Assembly: GCF_030063185.1 (NCBI RefSeq)
Contig: NZ_JASISP010000007.1
Location: 87,599 to 151,598 of the forward strand
Direction of reading: 5' to 3'
Origin: Arthrobacter sp. H35-D1
Lineage (GTDB): Bacteria; Actinomycetota; Actinomycetes; Actinomycetales; Micrococcaceae
Length of the DNA stretch: 64,000 bases
Below the pieces are notes generated by a model. It had not been told where the DNA came from. It did no database searches and saw nothing but the letters and a program-made list of their open reading frames with translations. The first letter of the stretch is position 1. Each line of letters begins with the position of its first letter. Shown here one piece after another: positions 29,145-37,187 of this stretch. The translations under genes and the position numbers were made by a program.

Positions 29145-29273
29145 GACGCCACCTTCCGGCCAGGCAATGAAGGAGACTGCTCCCTATTGTAGGCGGCGGG
29201 TGTTCGCACAGTGTTTTGGTTCCGTAAGAAATTCTGCTCTCACATTGTCTGCAGTTTTGGCATGATGAGAGCT

Positions 29274-30182
29274 ATGCCCTCACACCACGACTCCCGGACC
29301 TCGTTCGATGAACGTCCATCCCGCCCCAGGATTGCGATCGTGGGCGGGTCCGGGCTGTACCGGCTGGCGGGAGCCGAAGTGCTGTTGGAACGCGACATCA
29401 AAACACCCTTTGGTCCTCCTTCGGGACCCGTGGCGGTTGCCATGCTCAACGGGCTGGAAGTTGCCTTCTTGAGCCGCCATGGCCGTGCCCATGGCGTCGC
29501 CCCGCAGCAAATCAACTACCGGGCCAATATGTGGGCCTTGAAGTCCCTGGGGGTGGAGGCCGTCATATCCTCGTCCGCTGTGGGTGGCTTGGACGCCAAC
29601 CACGGGACGGACTCGTTTGCCGTCCCCGACCAACTAATTGACAAGACCTGGGGACGGGCGGACACGTTCTACGACGGCACACTGCCTACCGGGGTGCAGC
29701 ACCTGTCAGCGGCCGATCCGTATTGTGCGCGGCTTCGCCACGTGCTGATCAAGGCTTTGGAGAGTTGCGGCGAGAGGTTCGTTGGCGAAGGAACCGTGGC
29801 CGTTGTGAACGGCCCGCGGTTCGCCACCCGTGCCGAGTCGGAAATTCTTGTGGCCGGCGGTGCACACCTCATTAGCATGACCCAATATCCGGAGCCCGTG
29901 CTGGCCGCGGAACTGAACATGGGCTTTGTGAACGTGGCCTACGTCACCGATGCCAACACCGGGCATGACGGTTCCGCCCCCGTGACTGCCGAGCTGGTGC
30001 TGGAACGGCTCGTTGCCGCACAGCCCCGGATCATGGCAGTGCTGGAGACAACCATCGACTTGCTCAAGGCCGGTTATGCCGCCCCGCAGCTCATCGATCC
30101 TGCCGCAGTGGCCGCCGTCCTTGCTGCCCCGCCATCCGCCCCGGATGAAGTCCCCGTTGGTGGGCGGCAGAGCCAGCCATGA
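29274..30182 (+). CDS. S-methyl-5'-thioadenosine phosphorylase family protein
   Basis: A 302-residue nucleoside phosphorylase of the PNP/MTAP class. Segments are IAIVGGSGLYRLAG, FLSRHGRAHGVAPQQINYRANMWAL, SSAVGGLD, VVNGPRFATRAES and the base/ribose-site MTQYPEPVLAAELNMGFV. The usual TDYD-type motif reads VTDANTGHD, so the base specificity may differ. It cleaves a purine nucleoside such as methylthioadenosine or 5'-deoxyadenosine with phosphate. ATG codons at 29262 and 29265 are alternative starts. The next gene overlaps its stop by four bases, so it belongs to that cluster and may serve a biosynthetic pathway rather than only salvage. Confidence 0.85.
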   Translation: MPSHHDSRTSFDERPSRPRIAIVGGSGLYRLAGAEVLLERDIKTPFGPPSGPVAVAMLNGLEVAFLSRHGRAHGVAPQQINYRANMWALKSLGVEAVISSSAVGGLDANHGTDSFAVPDQLIDKTWGRADTFYDGTLPTGVQHLSAADPYCARLRHVLIKALESCGERFVGEGTVAVVNGPRFATRAESEILVAGGAHLISMTQYPEPVLAAELNMGFVNVAYVTDANTGHDGSAPVTAELVLERLVAAQPRIMAVLETTIDLLKAGYAAPQLIDPAAVAAVLAAPPSAPDEVPVGGRQSQP

Positions 30183-31231
30183 GAGTGCTCATTACAGGGG
30201 GCGCCGGATTCATTGGCTCCCACATTGTCACGGCGGGGCTGGCGCGCGGCTGGGAGGTGCGGGTGTTGGACTCCCTCACCGAGGATGCGCACCCGCGCCG
30301 GCCCGTGCCCCACCCCGGTGTCGACTTCATCGAAGGCGACGTCTGCAACCCGGACGCTGTCACCCGGGCACTTGACGGGATCGACGTCGTGCTTCACCAA
30401 AGCGCCAAGGTGGGACTCGGCGTGGACTTCTCCGATGCCCCGGGCTATGTACGCAACAACGACCTTGCCACGGCGGTGCTGCTGGCTGGAATGGTCCGGG
30501 CAGGGGTTGGACGGTTGGTGCTGGCATCCTCAATGGTGGTGTACGGCGAAGGTGCATACCGGGACCGCAGCGGCGCGTTGGTGAGGCCCGGGCCCCGGCG
30601 TCGGGAAGACCTTGAGGTGGGCATTTTCGATCCGCGTAGTCCGGCGACGGGAGAGCTGCTGGTGCCGACGCTGGTCACCGAGGACGCCTTGCTGGATCCG
30701 AGGAATGTTTATGCCGCCTCCAAAGTGGCCCAGGAGAACCTCGTCTCAGTGTGGGCGCACACAACAGGCGGGCACGCCGTGGCACTTCGCTACCACAATG
30801 TCTACGGCCCCGGAATGCCCAAGAACACCCCGTATGCCGGGGTGGCGAGCCTTTTCCGCTCGGCGTTGTCCCGTGGCGAGGTGCCGCGCGTCTTTGAGGA
30901 CGGCGGACAACGGCGCAGCTTCATCCATGCCGCCGACATTGCCCAGGCCAACCTTGCTGCTGCCAAGGCGCTCTTCGGCGGACCCCGCGAACCCTTTCGG
31001 GCCTACAATGTTGGCGCCGATGAAGTGCATACCGTGGGGGAGGTGGCCCAGGCGATGAGTGCTTGCAGCGGCGGGCCGGATCCGCAGGTCACCGGGGAGT
31101 TCCGCCTGGGAGACGTTCGCCATGTCACGGCGTCGTCGGCGCGCATTAAAAGCGAGCTCGGCTGGGCACCCCACCGGGACTTTGCCGAGGGCATGGCTGA
31201 ATTCATGCTCGCCCCGATGAGGGGAGACTAG
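30179..31231 (+). CDS. NAD-dependent epimerase/dehydratase
   Basis: A 350-residue extended SDR. The N-terminal VLITGGAGFIGSHIV binds NAD, the catalytic Tyr-x3-Lys is NVYAASKVAQENL near residue 180, and GQRRSFIHAADIA is the usual C-terminal substrate-domain segment. It resembles nucleotide-sugar epimerases (GalE/RfbB type) or related dehydratases. It overlaps the phosphorylase (ATGA) and is convergent with the sensor kinase. Sugar specificity cannot be told. Confidence 0.88.
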   Translation: MRVLITGGAGFIGSHIVTAGLARGWEVRVLDSLTEDAHPRRPVPHPGVDFIEGDVCNPDAVTRALDGIDVVLHQSAKVGLGVDFSDAPGYVRNNDLATAVLLAGMVRAGVGRLVLASSMVVYGEGAYRDRSGALVRPGPRRREDLEVGIFDPRSPATGELLVPTLVTEDALLDPRNVYAASKVAQENLVSVWAHTTGGHAVALRYHNVYGPGMPKNTPYAGVASLFRSALSRGEVPRVFEDGGQRRSFIHAADIAQANLAAAKALFGGPREPFRAYNVGADEVHTVGEVAQAMSACSGGPDPQVTGEFRLGDVRHVTASSARIKSELGWAPHRDFAEGMAEFMLAPMRGD

Positions 31232-32355
31232 CCTCCGGCTCCGGCCGTCGGTATCCGCAAGGTGACCCTGCAGCCGTCGCCGGCGTTCTCCACCGCCACG
31301 ACCCCGTGATGGGCGTGGGCAATGCCCGCCACCATGCTCAGCCCCACGCCCGCACCGCTGAAGGCGCTCTTGCTGCGTTCGGAGACGCTGCGCCATCCCG
31401 CGGTGAACAGTCTCGGCAGGTCCTGCTCCGGGATCCCGCCGCACGCGTCCTCCACCGCCACCACCGCCCAGCCCGGCTCGGCATCGACGGCAATGCGGAC
31501 TGTGGTCTCGGGCTTGGTGTACATGAGGGCGTTGAGGATGACGTTGCGCACTGCCCGGCCCATCGATGCACTGTCAACGGATGCCAGCGTGGAGGTGACC
31601 CGTTCGCCGTTCACATCCACTCCGCGCTGGACAGCCAACGGGGATAGATCGGCAATGGCGTCGCTGACCAGGTCGTAGAGGTCCATGGTTTCCATGGTGA
31701 CCACCAGCGTCCCGGCCTGGATTTTGGACAGTTCCAACAGGTCGTTGACCATCACGTTCATGCGGTCGGACTGGGCGATGATCTTGCGATAGTAATCGGA
31801 GACGTCGTCCACCACGCCATCTTCCAGGGCCTCTGTCATGGCGCGCATGCTGGCCAGCGGTGTCCGCAAGTCATGGGAAACCCAAGCCACGAGCTCGCGG
31901 CGCGCCCCCTCCACCGCTTCCACCCGGCGTCGGGATTCCTCGAGTTTCTCGCTGGTTGACTTCATTTCCAAGGCGAGCGCCGCCAACTCCGAACTCATGT
32001 TCCGGGTAGTGGCCACAGTTTCGCCACGGCCGATGCTCCGGGCTGCGCTGATCAGGGCCCTTGCATTGCGGGCCATGCCCATTCCCAGAACGACGGCGAC
32101 AAGCACGGACAGCACGGATGCGATCCCGACGATGTACCACATCACTTCGAGGTCGTGGGCGGAAATGAACATGGCGTTGAAGGCTCCCACCAGGCCCGCA
32201 ACGAGCACTGCCACGGCAGAAACAACCACAAGGCAAATCTGCAGCACAATGGAGGACCGGCGCAGCAGCCACTGCAATACCATCGTGGCGGCAGCTATGG
32301 GAACGGCCCAGACGAGCACGAGCAGCAAGATGGTCAAAAGGTCACTGCTGGCCAT
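31228..32355 (-). CDS. Sensor histidine kinase
   Basis: A 375-residue membrane histidine kinase with three or four hydrophobic segments in the first 95 residues and only a tiny extracellular part, a HAMP-like linker (residues about 92-140), the H-box WVSHDLRTPLASM with His161, an N-box RNVILNALMYTKP, and the ATP lid GAGVGLSMVAGIAH. The lack of a large sensor domain suggests membrane or intramembrane sensing. It overlaps its response regulator gene by 14 bases. Its 3' end overlaps the end of the convergent epimerase gene by four bases. Confidence 0.9.
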   Translation of the reverse strand: MASSDLLTILLLVLVWAVPIAAATMVLQWLLRRSSIVLQICLVVVSAVAVLVAGLVGAFNAMFISAHDLEVMWYIVGIASVLSVLVAVVLGMGMARNARALISAARSIGRGETVATTRNMSSELAALALEMKSTSEKLEESRRRVEAVEGARRELVAWVSHDLRTPLASMRAMTEALEDGVVDDVSDYYRKIIAQSDRMNVMVNDLLELSKIQAGTLVVTMETMDLYDLVSDAIADLSPLAVQRGVDVNGERVTSTLASVDSASMGRAVRNVILNALMYTKPETTVRIAVDAEPGWAVVAVEDACGGIPEQDLPRLFTAGWRSVSERSKSAFSGAGVGLSMVAGIAHAHHGVVAVENAGDGCRVTLRIPTAGAGG

Positions 32356-33103
32356 GGGAACCCTCCCCAACCTGCTCTGCTTCGGCATCCATGTCGAAGC
32401 GGTAGCCCACGCCCCACACTGTTTTGAGCAGAAGCGGCTTTGTGGGGTTGTCTTCGATTTTTTCGCGCACCCTGCGAACATGCACTGTCACAGTGGACAG
32501 ATCGCCAAAATCCCATCCCCAGACGTAACTGATCAGCTCCTCGCGGCTGAACACCTGATTGGGACGTCGCAGGAAGAACGCCAGCAGGTCAAATTCCCGC
32601 GCCGTCAGCACCAACGGCACGCCGCGGGCGGTGATGGCCCGGGCCGCCGGGTCGAGGAGGAACCCTGAATGTTGGACGGGCGGTTCAGGCATGAAGTCAT
32701 GGATGCTGCGCCGCAGCTGCGACTTCACCCGGAGTACGAGCTCACGGGGCGAGAAGGGTTTGGTGACATAGTCGTCGGCACCCATTTCCAAGCCAAGGAT
32801 GCGGTCGTCCTCCGTCCCCAACGCGGTGAGCAGGATAATGGGCATGGACATGGTTTCACGTATCCGGCGGCACACTTCGGCACCGTCCAGACCCGGCAGC
32901 ATGCGGTCCAAAATGATGAGATCCGGGGAATGCTCCTGGGCCAGATGAAGCGCGGAGAAACCATCCGCGGCCATGTCCACGAGGAAGTCCGCTTGCTGCA
33001 AGTAGCCGCGCACCACGTTGGCGATCGGCTCCTCATCCTCCACCAGCAGGATGCGCCGGCCGCTGAGGTCGCCAGCGGCGTCGGGGTTCTTTCCGGTACT
33101 CAC
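32342..33103 (-). CDS. OmpR-family response regulator
   Basis: A 253-residue regulator with receiver domain (acidic pair VEDEE at about residue 21, phospho-acceptor Asp66 in LIILDRMLPGLDG, Lys in VTKPFSPREL) and a C-terminal winged helix (LTAREFDLLAFFLRRP and VTVHVRRVREKI). The GTG at 33103 is preceded by GAAGGG; the frame is open further up but that part is not family-like. It pairs with the kinase at 31228 and is divergent from the glycosyltransferase cluster, which it may control. Confidence 0.92.
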   Translation of the reverse strand: MSTGKNPDAAGDLSGRRILLVEDEEPIANVVRGYLQQADFLVDMAADGFSALHLAQEHSPDLIILDRMLPGLDGAEVCRRIRETMSMPIILLTALGTEDDRILGLEMGADDYVTKPFSPRELVLRVKSQLRRSIHDFMPEPPVQHSGFLLDPAARAITARGVPLVLTAREFDLLAFFLRRPNQVFSREELISYVWGWDFGDLSTVTVHVRRVREKIEDNPTKPLLLKTVWGVGYRFDMDAEAEQVGEGSHGQQ

Positions 33104-33170
33104 CCCTTCATCATAGATTCGGTGCCGGGCAAACGGGCCCCTCCATCGGGCTGCACATGATTTTGTCCCC

Positions 33171-33184
33171 ATTCCGTAAGGAAT
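33171..33184. promoter_or_regulatory. Palindrome ATTCC-GTAA-GGAAT in divergent region
   Basis: A perfect inverted repeat of five-base arms lies between the response regulator and the glycosyltransferase gene, 41 bases from the latter's start. Its position suggests an operator for one or both promoters. No consensus promoter was convincing here. Confidence 0.3.
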
Positions 33185-33224
33185 TGGACTACCCCCGCTC
33201 AGGCCGTTCTTCTATCGTGAAAGA

Positions 33225-33935
33225 GTGAGAGATCTATTTACCCCGCAGCAGGGCCCATCGGACGCGCAGCCGCTGGTGGACGTTGTCCTTCCCTGCCTGA
33301 ACGAAGCGATGGCGTTGCCGTCGGTTCTGGCAGCCATGCCTTCCAGTTTCCGGGCCATCGTGGTGGACAACGGATCCACCGACGGTTCCGGGGTGCTTGC
33401 CGAGTCTCTGGGTGCAACAGTGGTCCGGGAACCGCGGCGCGGTTTCGGTGCCGCAGCCCAAGCCGGACTCGAGGCCGCCCACGCGGGCCTGGTTGCCTTC
33501 TGCGACTGCGACGGTTCAATGAATCCCGCCGAACTAGCAGCACTAGCGTGGCCTGTGCACCAGCACAGCGCCGATCTGGTGTTGGGTGCACGGCACCCGG
33601 AGCCGGGGTCGTGGCCGGCCCATGCCCGGCTCGCCAACAAGGTCCTTGCCGCCAGAATGCGCCGAATGACAGGGGTCCAGCTGACGGACTTGGGACCCAT
33701 GCGGGTGGCCCGCCGGGACATGCTCCTGGACCTCGGGCTGCTGGACAGGCGCAGCGGGTATCCGTTGGAGATGGTGCTCAAGGCCCACCTCGCCGGCTGG
33801 AGAATCACCGAATTGCCCGTCGCGTACCGGCCCAGAATCGGAAAGTCGAAGGTGACGGGGACGCTGCGGGGAACCTTGACCGCCGTGGCGGACATGTCCA
33901 CGCAGCTGCAATTCGCCAAGCGGGCCCTGTCATGA
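33225..33935 (+). CDS. Glycosyltransferase family 2
   Basis: A 236-residue GT2 (GT-A fold) enzyme of the polyprenyl-phosphate glycosyltransferase sort without C-terminal membrane helices. VDVVLPCLNEAMALPSVL begins the fold, AIVVDNGSTDGSGVLA binds the nucleotide, and FCDCDGSMNP carries the D-x-D metal site. MRRMTGVQLTDLGPMRV and SGYPLEMVLKAHLAGW are acceptor-side segments. It is translated from GTG, and its stop overlaps the next gene by four bases. Donor and acceptor are unknown. Confidence 0.85.
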   Translation: MRDLFTPQQGPSDAQPLVDVVLPCLNEAMALPSVLAAMPSSFRAIVVDNGSTDGSGVLAESLGATVVREPRRGFGAAAQAGLEAAHAGLVAFCDCDGSMNPAELAALAWPVHQHSADLVLGARHPEPGSWPAHARLANKVLAARMRRMTGVQLTDLGPMRVARRDMLLDLGLLDRRSGYPLEMVLKAHLAGWRITELPVAYRPRIGKSKVTGTLRGTLTAVADMSTQLQFAKRALS

Positions 33936-34609
33936 GCTTGCCTGCCGAGAACTCCACCATGGCTGGGAACTTCACCATTGCCGTCATCGCCAAGGAATGC
34001 CTGCCGGGCAAAGTGAAAACGAGGTTGTCGCCGCCCCTGTCCCTCGAACAGGCCGCCGAGCTGGCGCAGACCAGTCTCAGCCAGACCCTGCGAGCTGTGC
34101 GCCAAGTGCCTGCCAGCCGCCGCCTTTTGGTGATGGAAGGGACGCCGCTGGCCAGCGACAGCGCCGGTTTCTGCGTAGTGGCCCAAGGCGCGGGCGGACT
34201 CGACGAACGGCTCGGGAGCATTTGCGATGCGGCCGACGGTCCGCTGTTGATCATGGGCATGGACACGCCCCAGTTCACCCCCGAACTACTCGAGCCCCTC
34301 GTGGCGGACTGGGGCAGTTCCGAACCCGCTTGTCACTCATGGCTGGGCAGGGCGGACGATGGCGGCTACTGGGCCATCGCCCTGCTCCGTCCTGCCGGCC
34401 ACTTGATCCGCGGCGTGCCCATGTCCACCCCGCACACCGGCCGCGAACAATTGTCCCGGCTCCGCGCAGCCGGACACAGGGTGGGCAAGCTGGTGCCCTT
34501 GACCGACGTTGACACGTTCCCGGCAGCACTTCTGGCAGCCGGCCAATGTCTCGGAACGCCGTTTGCCGACGCTGTTCAGATGCTGTCCGCTCGGAAGGAA
34601 GTCGCATGA
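33932..34609 (+). CDS. DUF2064 / TIGR04282-type transferase
   Basis: A 225-residue GT-A-like protein of the DUF2064 family, named in databases after rSAM/selenodomain-associated or arsenosugar transferases. The start FTIAVIAKECLPGKVKTRLSP carries the family's K-x-P-x-x-G-x-x-K-T-R-L pattern; LLIMGMDTPQFTPELL, LGRADDGGYWAIAL and LTDVDTFP follow. Both ends overlap neighbours by four bases (ATGA). No radical SAM gene accompanies it here, so the arsenosugar label should not be taken literally. Confidence 0.82.
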   Translation: MSLPAENSTMAGNFTIAVIAKECLPGKVKTRLSPPLSLEQAAELAQTSLSQTLRAVRQVPASRRLLVMEGTPLASDSAGFCVVAQGAGGLDERLGSICDAADGPLLIMGMDTPQFTPELLEPLVADWGSSEPACHSWLGRADDGGYWAIALLRPAGHLIRGVPMSTPHTGREQLSRLRAAGHRVGKLVPLTDVDTFPAALLAAGQCLGTPFADAVQMLSARKEVA

Positions 34610-35391
34610 GCCTCCTCGAAAGGCCTGCCGCCCCGCTGCGCGGGTCATCCCGGCTCCACTGGTTCGGCCAGGGCGCCGAAGAACCCTATGCTGCGGCCTT
34701 GCGCCAAGGGAAGGGCATCTTGACCCTGGAACCCCATGCCCCGAATGAGCGTGTGACAGACGAGGCCGTGACTCACGAGGCCGTGACTGCCGTCCATCTC
34801 AGGGTGCAACAGTGGTGTGAACCGGCCACGCCTGCCGAAGTGTCGCTCCTGCTGGCGACTGGTGGACCCGTCCTGGATGCAGGATGCGGCCCGGGCAGGA
34901 TGCTGGTGGCTGCGGAGAGAATCGGGCTGCGGGCACTGGGAATCGATGTCAGCCGCGAGGCGGTGGCCCAGGCCCGGTCCCGGGGGGCCAAGGCGCTCCA
35001 CCAATCCATTTTCCAGGCCTTGCCGCACGAAGGCGCGTGGGGGACTGCCTTGTTGTTGGATGGAAACGTAGGGATCGGCGGCAACGTTCCGGTACTGTTG
35101 CGGCGCATGGATCAGGTGCTGTGCCCCAGCGGCAGCATTTTGATCGAAGTCGACGTCCAGGACGGCCTCGATGTGAGCTACTCCGCCGTGTTGCGTGGCG
35201 AGGGCACCGAAGCCAGTGAGCCATTCGCGTGGGCACGCGTGGGCTCGGAGGCACTGGAGCGCTACGCGGCCGGCGCCGGCTGGGATATCTCCAAGCGGAT
35301 CACCATCCCCTCCACCCGGCGCGTGCCCGGTTCTCCGGCGTCGGGCCCTTGTCAGGAACGGGTCGTCTGCCGACTGTTGCGGCGCGAATAG
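34606..35391 (+). CDS. Class I SAM-dependent methyltransferase
   Basis: A 261-residue methyltransferase. Motif I is VLDAGCGPGRMLVAAERIG at about residue 88, the acidic residue after strand 2 is in ALGIDVSREAVAQA, and the strand-4 region is TALLLDGNVGIGG. An N-terminal extension of about 60 residues precedes the fold. It is the third gene of the overlapping GT2-DUF2064-methyltransferase operon and overlaps the convergent membrane-protein gene by 40 bases. Its substrate is likely a glycosylated intermediate (inference). Confidence 0.85.
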   Translation: MSLLERPAAPLRGSSRLHWFGQGAEEPYAAALRQGKGILTLEPHAPNERVTDEAVTHEAVTAVHLRVQQWCEPATPAEVSLLLATGGPVLDAGCGPGRMLVAAERIGLRALGIDVSREAVAQARSRGAKALHQSIFQALPHEGAWGTALLLDGNVGIGGNVPVLLRRMDQVLCPSGSILIEVDVQDGLDVSYSAVLRGEGTEASEPFAWARVGSEALERYAAGAGWDISKRITIPSTRRVPGSPASGPCQERVVCRLLRRE

Positions 35392-35858
35392 CGTTCGACG
35401 ACGACCACGGCTGCCACTGCCACCAGGACCAGAACACCCCAGAAGACACCCAAGGCCAGCGCGTAGTTCCCCTGCAGAACAGTGGCGTTCACCGGAGGAT
35501 TCCCGGCCACTTGTTGGGCCGCCACCAGCGGCACGACGATCAGTGTGCAGACGGCCGCAAGCACCAACGCGCCGCGGATCAGCGCGCGGGAGAGTGGGCG
35601 CAGGTGCCGGCCCGCACAGCGCACACCGTGTCCTGTCGCCGTGGACACCGGCACCACCACGCCGTCGTGCAACAACAACGCCACGGCCATCCATGCCGCA
35701 AGGCCCAAAAGCGCAGCCAGGCCAAGGTGGGTGAGCAGGGAATAGGCGCCAAAGCCCACCGCGACGGCGCCCAGGGCTCCCACGCCGAGACGAACCGTGG
35801 TCATTGGGCTCATTGTTGGAGTCGGTGCAGTAGTTGGAGTCGTGCGTGGCTTTTTCAC
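35352..35858 (-). CDS. Small integral membrane protein of unknown function
   Basis: A 168-residue protein with four predicted helices (about residues 20-50, 52-75, 90-115, 130-155) and an arginine-rich end. I place the start at GTG 35858 because it overlaps the stop of the upstream molybdopterin gene as GTGA; ATGs at 35813 and 35804 are alternatives. I do not recognise the family. The coupling suggests it is a membrane partner of the oxidoreductase. Confidence 0.65.
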   Translation of the reverse strand: MKKPRTTPTTAPTPTMSPMTTVRLGVGALGAVAVGFGAYSLLTHLGLAALLGLAAWMAVALLLHDGVVVPVSTATGHGVRCAGRHLRPLSRALIRGALVLAAVCTLIVVPLVAAQQVAGNPPVNATVLQGNYALALGVFWGVLVLVAVAAVVVVERYSRRNSRQTTRS

Positions 35859-37075
35859 AGTACCTCGATGCGCTGAACCCATTTGGTTTGCAAGACACCG
35901 GGACGGCCCGGCGCCATGATTCGGGCCGGATATCCGTGGTCCAAATCCAGCGGGGCACCGTTGAGTTCCAGGACCAGAAGCGTCTTGTCATTCCCGGTGT
36001 AGGGGGCGGGCATGGTCATCACCCGGTAGTTTCCGTTCTTTTCCATGCTGACGACTTCCAGTTCGGAATCTGCCGGTGCACCGACCTCGGCCAGCAGGTC
36101 CTTGATGCGAACACCACGCCACAACGCCGATTGGCTCCACCCCTCCACGCACGCCACCGTCAGCACGTGTTCGGTCTGGGGCAAGGCTCTGAGCTGGGGC
36201 AGGGAGAATGTCCTTTCCCCGTTCTTTGTGGTGACGCTCATGGTCCAATCCGTCCCGATGTCGCCCTGCGCGACCTGCGCCTCCATGGCAGTGCGGTTCA
36301 CGGGGACTCCCTGCGGGCCGGTGTTCTGACGACGGGGAGCAAAGATATTCAGGGGGGCGAGCCAAGCGAAGGACTGGCCCGCGGTGCTCAGCACAACGAA
36401 GGCCGTGGTGACCGTGACCGTGGACAGGAAGGCCCGCCGTCCCATTCCTGCCGGTTGCTTGTCTTCGGTACGCCCATCGTTGGGACTTTCATCGTGTGAA
36501 TGCTTGTCATTGTCACGTTCGTCGGGTTTCCCTTCCGTCCCGTTGCGGCGCCAATGACGGGTGATGACGGGCAGCTTCACTGCAATGTGAAGGGCCAACG
36601 AACCAACCACCACCCAGGCCAACCAGTAGTGCGTTTGACGGAAGGGGAACGTCCACGGATACCACTTGTAGGTGTTGAGCAAGCCGGTGGCGACTTCCAC
36701 CAGCGAGGCAGCCACAAAAAGCCCGATTGACGCTCGTTCCAGTGCGTTGATCCAGGACTTGATCGGCGGCCATTGCAACAGGAGCGGGAAAACCGACCAC
36801 AACTTGGCGAGCAGCAGGGGGATGGCGGCAATCCCAGCCGCCACATGGACACCCTGGGTTAGCTGGTAAAGCCCGGCAGGCCACGTGGGATAGAGCATCC
36901 ACGCAGGAGGGTCCTGCAGCAAGTGGCTGAACAGGCCCGTGGCGAAACAGATGACGAAGGCCGCACCCAGCCAACGGCCCAACACCACTGTCAGCCGCTT
37001 GCTTCGGACGGGGGAAGCAAATTTGCCGGCGGTGGCATCCATCCTGTCCTGGAGAAATCTGGTCATGCGATCCAT
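35855..37075 (-). CDS. Membrane molybdopterin oxidoreductase, sulfite-oxidase fold
   Basis: A 406-residue protein. An N-terminal four-helix cytochrome-b-like domain spans residues about 25-165 (histidines in GLFSHLLQD, GVHVAAGIAA and SLALHIAVK). A charged linker and a further hydrophobic segment (RRAFLSTVTVTTAFVVL) place the molybdopterin domain outside the membrane. The molybdenum cysteine is in TVACVEGWSQSALW near residue 306. It differs from the 10.4-kb enzyme by its shorter membrane part. It is divergent from the GT87-like gene and lies inside the glycosyltransferase cluster. Confidence 0.85.
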   Translation of the reverse strand: MDRMTRFLQDRMDATAGKFASPVRSKRLTVVLGRWLGAAFVICFATGLFSHLLQDPPAWMLYPTWPAGLYQLTQGVHVAAGIAAIPLLLAKLWSVFPLLLQWPPIKSWINALERASIGLFVAASLVEVATGLLNTYKWYPWTFPFRQTHYWLAWVVVGSLALHIAVKLPVITRHWRRNGTEGKPDERDNDKHSHDESPNDGRTEDKQPAGMGRRAFLSTVTVTTAFVVLSTAGQSFAWLAPLNIFAPRRQNTGPQGVPVNRTAMEAQVAQGDIGTDWTMSVTTKNGERTFSLPQLRALPQTEHVLTVACVEGWSQSALWRGVRIKDLLAEVGAPADSELEVVSMEKNGNYRVMTMPAPYTGNDKTLLVLELNGAPLDLDHGYPARIMAPGRPGVLQTKWVQRIEVL

Positions 37076-37187
37076 ACTGAAATTCCAGCACTTTCGGGTT
37101 CGCGATGGGGCGTTCAAACCTTACGAAAGCCGAACGGGGCAGACCCGCGGCTCCCCAAAGGGGAGTTTCCGAGGCAGGATCAAGAGT

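Noticed and set aside
33932..34609. Arsenosugar biosynthesis
   Set aside because: Only the DUF2064 family name suggests it; no ArsM-like or radical SAM gene accompanies the cluster in this window.
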